This document shows, one piece after another, positions 39,130 to 49,022 of a DNA stretch of 64,000 nucleotides; position 1 is the stretch's first letter, and every line of letters begins with the position of its first letter. Both the position numbers and the translations under genes were made by a program. This DNA comes from Vannielia litorea. Its GTDB lineage: Bacteria; Pseudomonadota; Alphaproteobacteria; Rhodobacterales; Rhodobacteraceae. The stretch is from assembly GCF_019801175.1 (NCBI RefSeq), contig NZ_JAHVJR010000003.1, positions 185,001 through 249,000 on the forward strand. The letters run 5' to 3'. The notes under the pieces were generated by a model. The model did not search any database. It was given only the letters and a program-made list of their open reading frames with translations, and was not told the origin of the DNA.

Positions 39130-40164
39130 TTACTTGGTGTACTCGGCAATCTTCGCGCGGGCCTCGTCGATCAGGGCCTGCCCGTCGATTCCCTTGCTCT
39201 CCATGTCGGCGATCCATTCGGCGTAGATCGGCTCGGAGAGCTCTTTCCACTCTTCGGTGCCTTCGGCGTCGATGGTGATGATGTTGTTGCCAAGATCCTC
39301 GGCGATTTTCAGGCCGGGGGCGTCCAGCTCATCCATCATCTTGCCAGCCCAAGCGGAGAACTCCGCGCCGGAGTTGGCGTCGAGCGCGGCCTTCGCGTCA
39401 TCCGGCAGGCTCTCGTACTTGTCTTTGTTCATCGCGAGCACGAAGCCCAGCACGTAAAGCGCGTTGCCTGTGAACTCGGTGTGGTTGGTCACCAGTTCCG
39501 AGCTTTTCACGGCGGTGGTCACCTCCCACGGAATGGTGGTGCCGTCGATTACGCCTTTGGAAAGCGCCTCCGACACGGCGGGCACCGGCATGCCAACAGG
39601 GGTGGCGCCGAGCTTTTCGAGCAGTTGGGTCACAAGCCGCGAGCCGCCGCGGATTTTCATGCCCTCAAGGTCTTCGGGCACTTCGACCGCATCTTTGGTG
39701 TGGAACAGGCCAGGCCCGTGCACCCATGTGCCGATGATGTGCAGGTCGGCAAACTCGGTGTCTTTCATGTGGGTCTCGAACATGTCCCAAAAGGCCATCG
39801 AGGTCGCCTCGGCATTGGTTGCCATGAACGGCAATTCGAACACTTCGGTCCGGGGGAAGCGACCCGGTGTGTAGCCGATCACGGTCCAGACGATATCGGC
39901 CACGCCGTCCTTGGCCTGGTCCATCAGCTCCGGCGGGGTGCCGCCAAGCTGCATCGACGGGAAGTGCTTGATGCTCAGCGTGCCATTCGATTCTTCGGCG
40001 ACCTTGGCCATCCACGGCTCGAGAATCTGCGACGGCACGGCAGCCTGAGGCGGCAGCATCTGGTGCAGGTTCAGCGTTTCCTGCGCCTGAGCTTGTGCGG
40101 TGAAGCCAGCGGTAGCAAGCGCAGCGGCCCCGGCCATGTTGAGAAAGGTGCGACGGGTTTTCAT
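39130..40164 (-). CDS. TRAP transporter solute-binding protein, DctP family (copy 2)
   Basis: A 344-residue periplasmic protein with signal peptide MKTRRTFLNMAGAAALATAGFTAQAQAQ (first 20 residues carry a Tat-like RRTFL). Most of the mature chain follows copy 1 closely, e.g. MQLGGTPPELMDQA, GYTPGR.PRTEVFELPFM and KGVIDGTTIPWEV are shared. The binding-site segment GMKIRGGSRLVTQLLEKLG is intact. Tandem duplication followed by divergence is likely. Each copy has its own terminator, so they may be expressed separately. No TRAP membrane subunits lie in the window. The start at 40164 is chosen for the signal peptide. Confidence 0.92.
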   Translation of the reverse strand: MKTRRTFLNMAGAAALATAGFTAQAQAQETLNLHQMLPPQAAVPSQILEPWMAKVAEESNGTLSIKHFPSMQLGGTPPELMDQAKDGVADIVWTVIGYTPGRFPRTEVFELPFMATNAEATSMAFWDMFETHMKDTEFADLHIIGTWVHGPGLFHTKDAVEVPEDLEGMKIRGGSRLVTQLLEKLGATPVGMPVPAVSEALSKGVIDGTTIPWEVTTAVKSSELVTNHTEFTGNALYVLGFVLAMNKDKYESLPDDAKAALDANSGAEFSAWAGKMMDELDAPGLKIAEDLGNNIITIDAEGTEEWKELSEPIYAEWIADMESKGIDGQALIDEARAKIAEYTK

Positions 40165-40279
40165 TTGATCCTCCCAGAAACATGAAAACTTGGTTCGGCG
40201 CGGATCGTCGCACAGAGGCCCTACGCGGGCCATGCGATTATGCGCTGCGTTAATAAAATTTTTCTTGAGCTCTCAATGC

Positions 40280-40306
40280 AAAACGCCCCGCCGAGTGGGC
40301 GGGGCG
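40280..40306 (-). terminator. Rho-independent terminator of the cox operon
   Basis: Nine-base stem cgccccgcc / ggcggggcg around gagtg; the A-run at 40280-40283 gives a U-run on the minus strand. It lies 26 bases after the coxM stop. Confidence 0.8.
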
Positions 40307-40331
40307 CTGCATGATTTCTATAGCGATGGCG

Positions 40332-41120
40332 TCAGCTGGCCGCTGCAACGGCCCGCTTGGTCAGCACGCCGATCAGGTGCGCGCGGTATTCCGCGGTGCC
40401 GTGCAGATCGCTGATCAGGCCGTCCGCTGAATGGCTGAGCCCGGTCACGGCATCGGGCGAGAAGTTGCCCGCGAGCGCCTCCTCGGCTTCCGCCCAGCGG
40501 AACACGCCATCCTCGCCAGCGCCGGTCACGCCCACGCCGACGCGGTCGCCGTATTTGGCAACGAAGACGCCCACGAGCGGAAAGCGCGAGGCAGGCTGTT
40601 CGAACTTCTGGTAGTCCGAGGCCTGCGGCACCGGGAAGTCGACGCCAACGATAATCTCGCCTTCTTCGAGCGCCGTGGTGAACAGCCCGTCGAAAAAGTC
40701 ACCCGCTGCGATCTCACGGGTGTTGGTGCGGATCGTCGCGCCAGTGGCCATGCAGGCCGACGGGTAGCAGGCCGCCGGGTCGTTGTTGGCAAGGCTGCCA
40801 CCAATGGTTCCCCGGTTGCGCACTGCCGGGTCGCCGATGAGCGAGGCCAGCTTGGCGAGACCGGCAAAGCTGCCTTTCGCCTCCTTGGCCACGGTGCCAT
40901 GGGTGGTGCCGCCGCCGATCTTCATCGTGCCGCCATCCGAGGACACGCCTTTCATCTCGGCGATGCCGGTGAGCGAAACCAGCTTTTCCGGCGCGTTCAG
41001 GCGCTGCTTGAGCGTGGGGATGAGCGTTTGTCCGCCCCCGAGTGCCTGCGCCCCTTCGCTCGACAAAGCCGCAACGGCCTCGTCGATGGTGGAGGGTTTT
41101 TCGAATTCGAAGCTATACAT
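40332..41120 (-). CDS. coxM: Xanthine oxidase/CO-dehydrogenase family medium (FAD) subunit, CoxM-like
   Basis: A 262-residue FAD subunit of a molybdenum hydroxylase. FAD-binding motifs are AQALGGGQTLIPTLKQRL near residues 25-45 and RNRGTIGGSLANNDPAA near 100-117, as in CoxM. It passes electrons from the iron-sulfur subunit to the acceptor. It is last in the operon coxG-S-L-M and begins 12 bases after coxL. Because the large subunit is form II, CO may not be the true substrate. Confidence 0.92.
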   Translation of the reverse strand: MYSFEFEKPSTIDEAVAALSSEGAQALGGGQTLIPTLKQRLNAPEKLVSLTGIAEMKGVSSDGGTMKIGGGTTHGTVAKEAKGSFAGLAKLASLIGDPAVRNRGTIGGSLANNDPAACYPSACMATGATIRTNTREIAAGDFFDGLFTTALEEGEIIVGVDFPVPQASDYQKFEQPASRFPLVGVFVAKYGDRVGVGVTGAGEDGVFRWAEAEEALAGNFSPDAVTGLSHSADGLISDLHGTAEYRAHLIGVLTKRAVAAAS

Positions 41121-41132
41121 GATCGTTTCTCC

Positions 41133-43496
41133 TCAGCCGTTCATCGCAGCCCAGACCCGGGAGGGCGAGAGCGGCATATCGATATGTTTCACATCCTTGC
41201 CGGCGCGCTGCAATGCATCGCAGACAGCGTTGACCAGAGCCGGCGGGGAGCCGATGGCCCCGGCCTCGCCACAGCCCTTCACCCCAAGCGGGTTGTGGGT
41301 GCATGGCGTCTGGCAGGAGTGATCTACGACAAAGTTGGGCAGATCAGCTGCTCGGGGCATGGCATAATCCATGTAGGACCCTGAGAGCAGCTGCCCGTCA
41401 TCGTCATAGGCGCAGTTTTCCAGCATGGCCTGGCCGATACCTTGAGCGATACCGCCGTGCACCTGGCCCTCCACGATCATCGGGTTGACTACATTGCCGA
41501 AGTCATCCGCCGCCGCAAAGGCCAGCACTTCCACCTTGCCGGTGTCCGGGTCCACCTCGACCTCGCAGCTGTAGGCGCCGGAGGGGTAGGTGAAGTTGGA
41601 CGGGTCGTAGAATGCGGTTTCCTCCAGCCCCGGCTCGATCTCTTCGAGCGGGTAGTTGTGGGGCACGTAGGCCGCGAGGGTCACATCGCCCCAAGCCACC
41701 GACTTGTCGGTGCCGGCCACGGTGAAGGCACCGTCCTTCAACTCGATGTCGCCTTCGGAGGCTTCCATCAGGTGCGCCGCAATCTTCTTCGCCTTGGCGA
41801 TGATCTTCTCGGTCGCACGCACCATGGCGGAGCCACCCACGGCGAGCGAGCGGGAGCCGTAGGTGCCCATGCCCATCGGGGTGTTAGCGGTGTCTCCGTG
41901 AACGATCTCAACCTGGCTGGCGTCGATGCCGATCATGTCGGCCACCACCTGCGGGAAGGCCGTTTCATGGCCCTGACCGTGGGAGTGGGAGCCGGTCATC
42001 ACCGAGATCGAGCCGGTGGCGTTCACTCGCACCGTCGCGCTCTCGTAAAGGCCGGCGCGTGCGCCGAGCTGACCCACGAGGTTCGACGGCGCGATGCCGC
42101 AGGCCTCGATATAGCAGTTCACACCCAGGCCACGCAGCTTGCCGCGCGCCTTGCTCTCGGCGGCACGCGCCTCGAACCCGGCGAAATCGGCCACCTCGAT
42201 GAGCTTGTCCATCGTGGCGTTGTAGTTGCCGGTGTCATATTCCACCGCAACCGGCGTGGCATAGGGGAACTCGGTGATGAAGTTCTTCCGGCGCAGCTCG
42301 ATCGGGTCCATCCCGATCTCGCGGGCGGCCTTGTCGATCACCCGCTCCAGCTGGAAGGTCGCCTCGGGGCGGCCTGCGCCGCGATAGGCGTCCACCGGCA
42401 CGGTGTTGGTAAACACGGCTTTCACGTTCACGTAAATCAGCGGCGTCTTGTAGTTGCCGGCCATCAGCGTGCCGTGCAGCCATGTCGGCACCGAAGGCGC
42501 GAAGGTGGAGAGGTAGGCCCCCATGTTCGCGTAGGTCTCGGTGCGCAGGGCGGTGAAATTGCCCTCGGCATCCATCGCCAGCTCGATCTTGGTCACATGA
42601 TCGCGGCCATGGGCGTCGGAGATGAACGCCTCTGAGCGAGAGCAGGTCCACTTGACCGGACGCCGGATTTCCTTGGCGGCGAAGGTGCAAAAGGCCTCTT
42701 CAGCGTAATGGAAGATCTTGGTGCCAAAACCGCCGCCCACATCAGGGGCAACGACCCGCAGCTTGTGCTCGGGAATGCCCAGCACGAAGGCGCCCATGAG
42801 CAGACGGATCACATGCGGGTTCTGCGAGGTAGTGTAAAGCGTGTGATCGCCGGTCGCATCGTTGAAGTCGCCCACGGCCACGCGGGGCTCCATCGGGTTG
42901 GCGACGAGGCGGTTGTTCTTGAGCTCCAGCGTGGTGACGTGGTGGGCCGACTTGATGGCATCATCTACTGCCTGACGGTTGTCTTCGACGAAGCCCCAAT
43001 CGTAGCAGAGGTTGCTGGTCAGATCGTCATGCACTTTGGGCGCGCCATCCTGAACCGCGGCCTTCATGTCGATCACCGCCGGAAGGTCGGTGATGTCCAC
43101 GTCGATCGCTTCGGCCGCATCGCGCGCCTGTTCGAGGCTCTCGGCGACGACAGCGGCAATCGGGTCGCCCACGTGGCGGACCTTGCCCTGTGCCAGCACG
43201 GGGTGCGGCGGCTCCTGCATCGGCTCACCGTGGCGGTCGGTCACCTGCCAGCCACAGGGGAGGCCGCCGATGCCTTCGAAGTCCTTGCCGGTGAACACGC
43301 GGATCACGCCGGGCATGCCTTCGGCTGCGCTGGTGTCCACATTGTTCAGCGTGCCATGCGCCACGTCGGAGCGCAGAAAGTACACGTAGGTCTGGTTATT
43401 GATGTTGATGTCGTCGGTATACTTGCCTTTGCCGGTCAAGAACCGAACGTCTTCGCGCCGCTTGGTGCTGGCGCCAATGCCACCGTCTTTGGGCAT
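41133..43496 (-). CDS. coxL: Molybdopterin-binding large subunit, form II CoxL-like
   Basis: A 787-residue catalytic subunit of the xanthine oxidase family that binds the molybdenum cytosine-dinucleotide cofactor. The active-site loop reads VDAYRGAGRPEAT near residues 367-379. This AYRGAGR signature marks form II CoxL, whereas proven CO dehydrogenases (form I) have AYxCSFR with the Cu-binding Cys. VAPDVGGGFGTK and the late GxGEAGAIGSP segment with the catalytic Glu are present. CO oxidation by form II enzymes is disputed, so the substrate may be another small aldehyde or heterocycle. Start MPKDGGIGAS has a ggagg site upstream. Confidence 0.94.
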   Translation of the reverse strand: MPKDGGIGASTKRREDVRFLTGKGKYTDDININNQTYVYFLRSDVAHGTLNNVDTSAAEGMPGVIRVFTGKDFEGIGGLPCGWQVTDRHGEPMQEPPHPVLAQGKVRHVGDPIAAVVAESLEQARDAAEAIDVDITDLPAVIDMKAAVQDGAPKVHDDLTSNLCYDWGFVEDNRQAVDDAIKSAHHVTTLELKNNRLVANPMEPRVAVGDFNDATGDHTLYTTSQNPHVIRLLMGAFVLGIPEHKLRVVAPDVGGGFGTKIFHYAEEAFCTFAAKEIRRPVKWTCSRSEAFISDAHGRDHVTKIELAMDAEGNFTALRTETYANMGAYLSTFAPSVPTWLHGTLMAGNYKTPLIYVNVKAVFTNTVPVDAYRGAGRPEATFQLERVIDKAAREIGMDPIELRRKNFITEFPYATPVAVEYDTGNYNATMDKLIEVADFAGFEARAAESKARGKLRGLGVNCYIEACGIAPSNLVGQLGARAGLYESATVRVNATGSISVMTGSHSHGQGHETAFPQVVADMIGIDASQVEIVHGDTANTPMGMGTYGSRSLAVGGSAMVRATEKIIAKAKKIAAHLMEASEGDIELKDGAFTVAGTDKSVAWGDVTLAAYVPHNYPLEEIEPGLEETAFYDPSNFTYPSGAYSCEVEVDPDTGKVEVLAFAAADDFGNVVNPMIVEGQVHGGIAQGIGQAMLENCAYDDDGQLLSGSYMDYAMPRAADLPNFVVDHSCQTPCTHNPLGVKGCGEAGAIGSPPALVNAVCDALQRAGKDVKHIDMPLSPSRVWAAMNG

Positions 43497-43574
43497 CTCA
43501 TATCCTCCCTTGGGGATGGTGGGCCGGGCCCACCCTAAAGCTGATCCGGCCCGCAGAGCGGGGGCCGGGATGGC

Positions 43575-44060
<486 letters not shown>

Positions 44061-44115
44061 TGCAATCCTCCCTGTGTGGTTATCCTGGCTTGAAATTCGC
44101 TTGGGTCGGGGAGGG

Positions 44116-44634
44116 TCAGCTGCCGGTCAGGCGCTTGAGCCACCCTTTCTTTTCTGTCGGCGCATCTTCCGCCGGGTCGGCCTCACCTTCGGGCGGGCCC
44201 TCGATGGCGGTCTGGAAGTTCTCGAAGAACTGGTCTGCCATCTTTTTTGCGAAACCGTCGATGATGCGGCTGCCCAGCTGTGCCAGCTTGCCGCCCACCT
44301 TGGCCTCGACCTTGTAGGTCAGCTCGGTGCCCTCGGGCACTTCCTTGAGCTCGACATCGGCACCACCCTTGGCAAAGCCCGCGGCGCCGCCCTTGCCTTC
44401 ACCGGAGATGGTAAGGCTGTTCGGCTCATTCATCTCGGAGAGGGTCACAGCCCCCTTGAAGGTGGCCTTCACCGGCCCGACCTTCTGCACCACGGTCGCC
44501 TCGAAGCCCTCTTCCGGCGAGCCGGACATTTCCGTGCAGCCCGGCACACAGGCCTTGAGCACGTCTGCATCGAGCAGGCCGTTCCATACGGTCTGCGGGG
44601 TCGCCTTGATCACGCGGCTGTCGCTGAGTTCCAT
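44116..44634 (-). CDS. coxG: CoxG-like SRPBCC-domain protein
   Basis: A 172-residue protein with a START/SRPBCC (PF06240) fold over residues 1-150: WNGLLDADVLKACVPGC, FKGAVTL and KVGGKLAQLGSRIIDG are family hallmarks. The tail is acidic then basic with an amphipathic end (KKGWLKRLTGS) that could touch the membrane. In carbon monoxide dehydrogenase systems CoxG helps to recruit the enzyme to the membrane. It is first in the operon and divergent from the response-regulator gene (181-base gap). Confidence 0.92.
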   Translation of the reverse strand: MELSDSRVIKATPQTVWNGLLDADVLKACVPGCTEMSGSPEEGFEATVVQKVGPVKATFKGAVTLSEMNEPNSLTISGEGKGGAAGFAKGGADVELKEVPEGTELTYKVEAKVGGKLAQLGSRIIDGFAKKMADQFFENFQTAIEGPPEGEADPAEDAPTEKKGWLKRLTGS

Positions 44635-44815
44635 GAATCACCTCCCTCGCTTGAAACAGACCCTAGGAAGCGCACGGGCTTGCGCCTATTCGACCAAAGG
44701 CTTGGGTCCGAAGTATGTCGGCGCTTTGGCCGGTCCAGTGCCCGCGCCGAAATACTCACCCGCCCCCGACCAATTGGCAAGTGACCACCCGCGCCCGCGC
44801 CGTTATTCTGAGGAT

Positions 44816-45517
44816 ATGGACAGGATCGAACGTGATATACCCAAGGGCGCGCTGACCGGATGGGCGCTGGTGGTCGATGACCACCCGCTGTTCTGCGACG
44901 CGCTGGAGCTGACCCTCACGAGCGTGGCCTCTTTCAAAGAGGTCCGCACCTGCGACCGGCTTGAGGCAGCCATCGACATGCTCGATGGCGATCTGCCCGA
45001 TCTCGTGGTGCTCGACCTGAATCTGCCCGATGTGTCCGGCCTAGACGGTTTGATCCGGCTCAAGGCCACCGCGCGCGGCGTGCCGGTGATCGTCGTCTCG
45101 TCGATGGCCGAGAATCAGGTGATCTCTGCCGCACTCAAGGCCGGGGCATCTGGCTTCGTTCCCAAGCACAGCCCGCGCAGCACCTTTCGCGATGCGCTTG
45201 CCGCCGTCTCGCGCGGCGAAAGCTACGTGCCGGAGGGCTTTGTGGCCACGGAGGCCAACGGCGACAGCGAGGCCAGCGATGCGGTCGAGCGCCTGTCGAC
45301 CCTGACCGCCCAGCAGTCTCGAATTCTGCAGCTTATCTGTCAGGGCAAGCTCAACAAGCAAATCGCCTTCGACCTCGCAATCGCCGAAACCACCGTGAAG
45401 GCGCATGTGACCGCCATCATGCGCAAGCTCGGGGTCCAGAGCCGCACGCAGGCGGTTCTCGTTGCAAGCCAAGCGCGATTTTCCTCCGTATTGCCAAGCG
45501 CGCCGGTCTCCTCCTAA
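44816..45517 (+). CDS. Response regulator, LuxR/NarL type
   Basis: A 233-residue two-component regulator. Receiver domain over residues 17-135, with the acidic pair VVDDHP, phospho-acceptor Asp67 in LVVLDLNLPDVSG and a Lys in GFVPKHSP. A LuxR helix-turn-helix (LTAQQSRILQLICQGKLNKQIA...VKAHVTAIMRKLGV) follows near residues 160-215. Start ATG 44816 is taken because a gagga site lies just before and it leaves the receiver complete. It stands beside the FIST sensor and hybrid kinase genes and is the likely output of that kinase. It is divergent from cox, which could be its target (inference). Confidence 0.92.
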   Translation: MDRIERDIPKGALTGWALVVDDHPLFCDALELTLTSVASFKEVRTCDRLEAAIDMLDGDLPDLVVLDLNLPDVSGLDGLIRLKATARGVPVIVVSSMAENQVISAALKAGASGFVPKHSPRSTFRDALAAVSRGESYVPEGFVATEANGDSEASDAVERLSTLTAQQSRILQLICQGKLNKQIAFDLAIAETTVKAHVTAIMRKLGVQSRTQAVLVASQARFSSVLPSAPVSS

Positions 45518-45568
45518 CTTGTCCTGCCGCGGAGGGAGGAGTGCCCGCGACATGCTGGAGGAGAGCAT

Positions 45569-46741
45569 TTGACCCCCGAAACCGACGCCACGAGGCCGCC
45601 CGACCCTCAGGAGCTCGGCCCGCAAATGGCCGAGGTTTTTGCATCCGATCCTGATGTGATCGGCGTCCTCGCCGAAGAGCTGGGGCCGGGCCCCTTTGCC
45701 CTCGTTTGCCTCTTTGCCAGCCCGGAATGCCAGTTCGATGAGCTGATGAAGGCCGCTGCCAAACGGTTTGGTTCGGCCCAAGTCATGGGGTGCACCACAG
45801 CCGGAGAAATCGGGCGCGCTGGCTATGCAGAGGGCCGTGTCGTAGCCGTGGCCTTCCCCGCGGCGGCTTTCTCCGCCACGGCATTGCTCATCAGCGAGTT
45901 GGATGGACAGGATGCTCAGGCCTTCGGCGACCAACTCGCGAGGGAGCGGCTGACCTTGGCCGAGCAAAACCCTGACCGGCCAAACGCTTTTGCTTTCCTG
46001 CTGGTCGATGGCCTCTCTCTCAAGGAAGATATCCTCGCCGCCTCCCTCTCGCCCGCGCTGGGCGGCATTCCTCTCTTTGGCGGCTCCGCCGGCGACGGTG
46101 TAGATTTCGCCCGCACTCGGGTCGGTCTGAACGGGGTCGTGGCGCAAGATGCCGCCGTTCTGGCCCTTGTCCGCACCACCCTCCCGGCGCGCGTGTTCTC
46201 TCTCGACCACCTGCAACCCACCGATGACCGAATGGTCGTGACCGAGGCCGACCCTAAGGCGCGGATCGTGAAGTCGATCAATGCAGAGCCCGCGGCCCGC
46301 GAATACGCCCGGATCGTCGGCAAGGATCCCAATCAGCTCGATACCTTCACCTTCGCCGCCCATCCGGTGGTTGTCCGGATCGGAGCCGAGCACCATGTGC
46401 GGGCAATCCAACGGGTGACTGAGGAGGGTGACCTCCAGTTCTTCTCCGCCATCGACGAAGGCATGGTTCTGACAGTCGCCAACAAGCAGGATATCGTCGC
46501 CCACCTCGACGCCGAGCTTACGGCTTTGGCCGAGCCGGTCGCGCCGCTTTCGATCCTTGGCTGCGATTGCGTGCTGCGGCGGATCGAGGCCGAGCAGGCC
46601 CAATCTGTCCGCGCGCTGTCCGACACGCTGGTGCGCCACAAGGTCGTGGGCTTCAACACCTACGGCGAGCAGATCGGCCCTTTGCACGTGAACCAGACCA
46701 TTACGGGCGTCGCCTTCTACCCGCCGCGTGAGGTGAGCTAG
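45569..46741 (+). CDS. FIST-domain sensor protein, NosP-like
   Basis: A 390-residue protein of two FIST domains: FIST_N (about 25-220, with VMGCTTAGEIG and GGIPLFGGSAGDG) and FIST_C (about 225-370, with NQTITGVAFYP at the end). FIST proteins next to PAS-histidine kinases include NosP of Pseudomonas, a haem protein that senses nitric oxide and controls kinase NahK. The same arrangement occurs here: its stop precedes the kinase ATG by no bases. Haem binding is inferred from context, not from a motif I can verify. The TTG start is supported by ggaggag six bases upstream and no in-frame ATG nearby. Confidence 0.85.
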   Translation: MTPETDATRPPDPQELGPQMAEVFASDPDVIGVLAEELGPGPFALVCLFASPECQFDELMKAAAKRFGSAQVMGCTTAGEIGRAGYAEGRVVAVAFPAAAFSATALLISELDGQDAQAFGDQLARERLTLAEQNPDRPNAFAFLLVDGLSLKEDILAASLSPALGGIPLFGGSAGDGVDFARTRVGLNGVVAQDAAVLALVRTTLPARVFSLDHLQPTDDRMVVTEADPKARIVKSINAEPAAREYARIVGKDPNQLDTFTFAAHPVVVRIGAEHHVRAIQRVTEEGDLQFFSAIDEGMVLTVANKQDIVAHLDAELTALAEPVAPLSILGCDCVLRRIEAEQAQSVRALSDTLVRHKVVGFNTYGEQIGPLHVNQTITGVAFYPPREVS

Positions 46742-48919
46742 ATGATGCTTATCAACCCTGAAGACAGTCTCGAGCGGCAGAACGAGAAACTCCTCCAGAT
46801 CGTCCAATCGCTGATGCGTCGTGTGGAGCAGAAGAGTGAAGAGAGCGGCGTCGCCTACGCGCAGTTTGAGAGGGCCGCTCTGCTGGAGGGGCAGGTGCGT
46901 GATCGCACCATGCAGCTCGAGCGCGCCCTTGATCTCTTGCAGGACTCCAACGCCCGGTTGGCCCGCGCCAACAGCTCGGCCGAGGCCGCTCGCTCCAACC
47001 TCGCCGATGCCATCGAGACCGTTGCCGAGGGCTTCGCGCTCTTCGATGCCTCCGAAAGCCTCGTGCTCGCCAACAGCCGCTTCTGCAAGGCGCTGACGGA
47101 TATCAAGCCCCGCCTTGTCGAGGGGCTGGCCTTTGCCGATTACGTGCAACTGGTGGCCAACAGCCGCGACCTTTCACTGCCCGAAGGCGAGTCGCCGAAG
47201 GATTGGGCGGCGCGGCGGATGCGCCGCCACGGCGATGCCCATTCCGTTTTCAACGTTTCCCTCAACCGTGATCGCTGGCTTCAGGTCTCCGAGCACCGCA
47301 CGGCTTCTGGCGGTACGGTGATACTGCAGACCGATGTCACCTCGATCTTCCGGGCCGAGCGGCGCGAGCGCGAAAAGCTGCAACACGGCCACGTGCAGAT
47401 GCTTCAGGCGACGCTGGATCACCTCACCCAAGGGGTCGCGATTTTCGACGCGCAGGCGCGGCTGGCCGGGTGGAACGACCGTCTGGGCGAGTTGTTCGAC
47501 ATCACCCTGCCTGAACGCACCCTGGGGTCGTCTTTTGCAGAGCTGGCTCGACAAATTGCCGAAACTGCCCTGTTCATCGAGGGCCGCAGCCAAGAAACGC
47601 TGGTTGAATGGGCCGCGCAACGCGGCCGCCGGCAGCCGTTGACCTTCGAGCTGCAAACCGAAGCCAACCGCTTCTTGCAGGGGTTCGCGCAGGAAATGCC
47701 GGATCGCGGTTTCGTTGTGTCCTTCACCGATGTCACCTCCGAGCGGCAGGCCTCGCTGGCCTTGCAGCAGATAAATGAACTGCTCGAGCACCGGGTCGAA
47801 GAGCGTACGCTGGAGTTGGAAGAAGCACTTGACGAGGCCGAGCGGGCCAACACCTCCAAGTCCCGGTTCGTTGCCGCCGCCAGCCATGACCTGATGCAGC
47901 CACTCTCTGCCGCCAAGCTCTTCCTGTCGTCCCTGACCGAGGCCGCTGGCCCGGGCCGTCCGGGCGAGCTGGCTGACAAAGCAACTCAGGCGCTGGGCAA
48001 TGTTGAAGACATCATCACCGCCCTGCTCGATATCTCGAAACTCGATCTGGGTCGTGCCAGCTTTGATGTGCAATCGGTCCCGCTCAAGGCCATCTTCGAG
48101 CCCCTGCGACACCAGCTCGAGCCCACGGCCCGCGCCAAGGGCATTGGCCTGCGGATCATCGACACCAATCTCACCGTGCGGAGCGACCCGGCCTTCCTGC
48201 GGCGGATCGTGCAAAACCTCGTCTCGAACGCGGTAAACTACACCGACACCGGGAAGGTCATCCTTGGCGTGAGGCGCAACGGCAGCGCAGCTCGCATCGA
48301 AGTGTGGGACAGCGGTCGTGGCATTGCGCCCGAGGATCAGGCTCTCGTCTTTCAGGAGTTCAAACGCCTTGAAACGCGCGGGGACGGGCTGGGGCTTGGG
48401 CTCGCCATCGTGGAACGGGCCTGCAAGGGGCTCGGCCACCCGCTGTCGCTTTGGTCCGAAAAGGGCGTAGGCAGTTGCTTTTCCCTCAACGTGCCGGTGG
48501 CCGAAAGCACCACTGTGCCCTCGGTTAAGGCACCCGCCGCGCATCCTGACCTGCGCGACAAGGGCCCGTTGGTCCTGCTCGTCGAGAACGACACCGCCCT
48601 TGCCCGCGCTCTGACCCAGATGATCGAGGGATGGGGCGCGCATGTGCTCCACGCCCATAACGCCCCCGAAGCGCTCGAGCTTTTGGCCGAGGTTCAGCTC
48701 AAGCCGGATGCCATGCTGCTCGACGAACAGTTGGGCCACGGCATGACTGGTACAGAACTCTACAGCCTGCTCAGGGGCCGGTTCGGCAGCATCCCGGCCC
48801 GTATCCTCTCGGCGGACCGCTCTCGGCGCCTCCGCGAGGCCTGCGCCGCACTCGGGCTGGAGCTGCTCGGCAAGCCGGTGGACCGCGACCGGATCGGGGC
48901 ATTCCTCGTGGGTGTGTGA
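46742..48919 (+). CDS. PAS hybrid histidine kinase, NahK/ErcS'-like
   Basis: A 725-residue cytoplasmic kinase without membrane helices. Order: N-terminal coiled coil (5-90), two PAS-like domains (about 90-205 and 225-345), second coiled coil, HisKA with phospho-accepting His382 in AAASHDLMQPLSAAKLF, HATPase (NLVSNAVNYTD, DSGRGI, GLGLAIV), and a C-terminal receiver with VEND, Asp661 in MLLDEQLG and Lys711 in LLGKPVD. This is the architecture of NahK-type kinases. It directly follows the FIST gene (adjacent codons), so sensor and kinase are likely to bind each other. The separate LuxR regulator upstream is the probable partner. Confidence 0.93.
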   Translation: MMLINPEDSLERQNEKLLQIVQSLMRRVEQKSEESGVAYAQFERAALLEGQVRDRTMQLERALDLLQDSNARLARANSSAEAARSNLADAIETVAEGFALFDASESLVLANSRFCKALTDIKPRLVEGLAFADYVQLVANSRDLSLPEGESPKDWAARRMRRHGDAHSVFNVSLNRDRWLQVSEHRTASGGTVILQTDVTSIFRAERREREKLQHGHVQMLQATLDHLTQGVAIFDAQARLAGWNDRLGELFDITLPERTLGSSFAELARQIAETALFIEGRSQETLVEWAAQRGRRQPLTFELQTEANRFLQGFAQEMPDRGFVVSFTDVTSERQASLALQQINELLEHRVEERTLELEEALDEAERANTSKSRFVAAASHDLMQPLSAAKLFLSSLTEAAGPGRPGELADKATQALGNVEDIITALLDISKLDLGRASFDVQSVPLKAIFEPLRHQLEPTARAKGIGLRIIDTNLTVRSDPAFLRRIVQNLVSNAVNYTDTGKVILGVRRNGSAARIEVWDSGRGIAPEDQALVFQEFKRLETRGDGLGLGLAIVERACKGLGHPLSLWSEKGVGSCFSLNVPVAESTTVPSVKAPAAHPDLRDKGPLVLLVENDTALARALTQMIEGWGAHVLHAHNAPEALELLAEVQLKPDAMLLDEQLGHGMTGTELYSLLRGRFGSIPARILSADRSRRLREACAALGLELLGKPVDRDRIGAFLVGV

Positions 48920-48931
48920 CCTGCCTCTTGT

Positions 48932-48947
48932 CAAATGCAATAATTTG
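48932..48947 (+). promoter_or_regulatory. Candidate operator upstream of the sulfur module
   Basis: Inverted repeat caaat-gcaata-atttg, followed by an AT-rich stretch (gaatatatag) that could be a -10 region, about 75-90 bases before the first YeeE/YedE gene. Modules of this type are often repressed by ArsR-family sulfide sensors (BigR/SqrR); no such gene is in the window. Tentative. Confidence 0.3.
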
Positions 48948-49022
48948 AATATATAGGCATCAACGAACAGGAACGGTCGCAGCCCTCAGGTGTCTTGCGG
49001 CCAAATCGGAGATGTCCCGCGC

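Noticed and set aside
41133..43496. Genuine form I carbon monoxide dehydrogenase
   Set aside because: The active-site loop is AYRGAGR (form II) without the Cu-binding cysteine of AYxCSFR.
41442..43538. Plus-strand frames of 397 and 276 codons within coxL
   Set aside because: Antisense shadows; the minus strand encodes an unmistakable molybdopterin subunit.
45041..48940. Frames of 702 and 588 codons antisense to the FIST and kinase genes
   Set aside because: Shadows of certain genes with clear domains.
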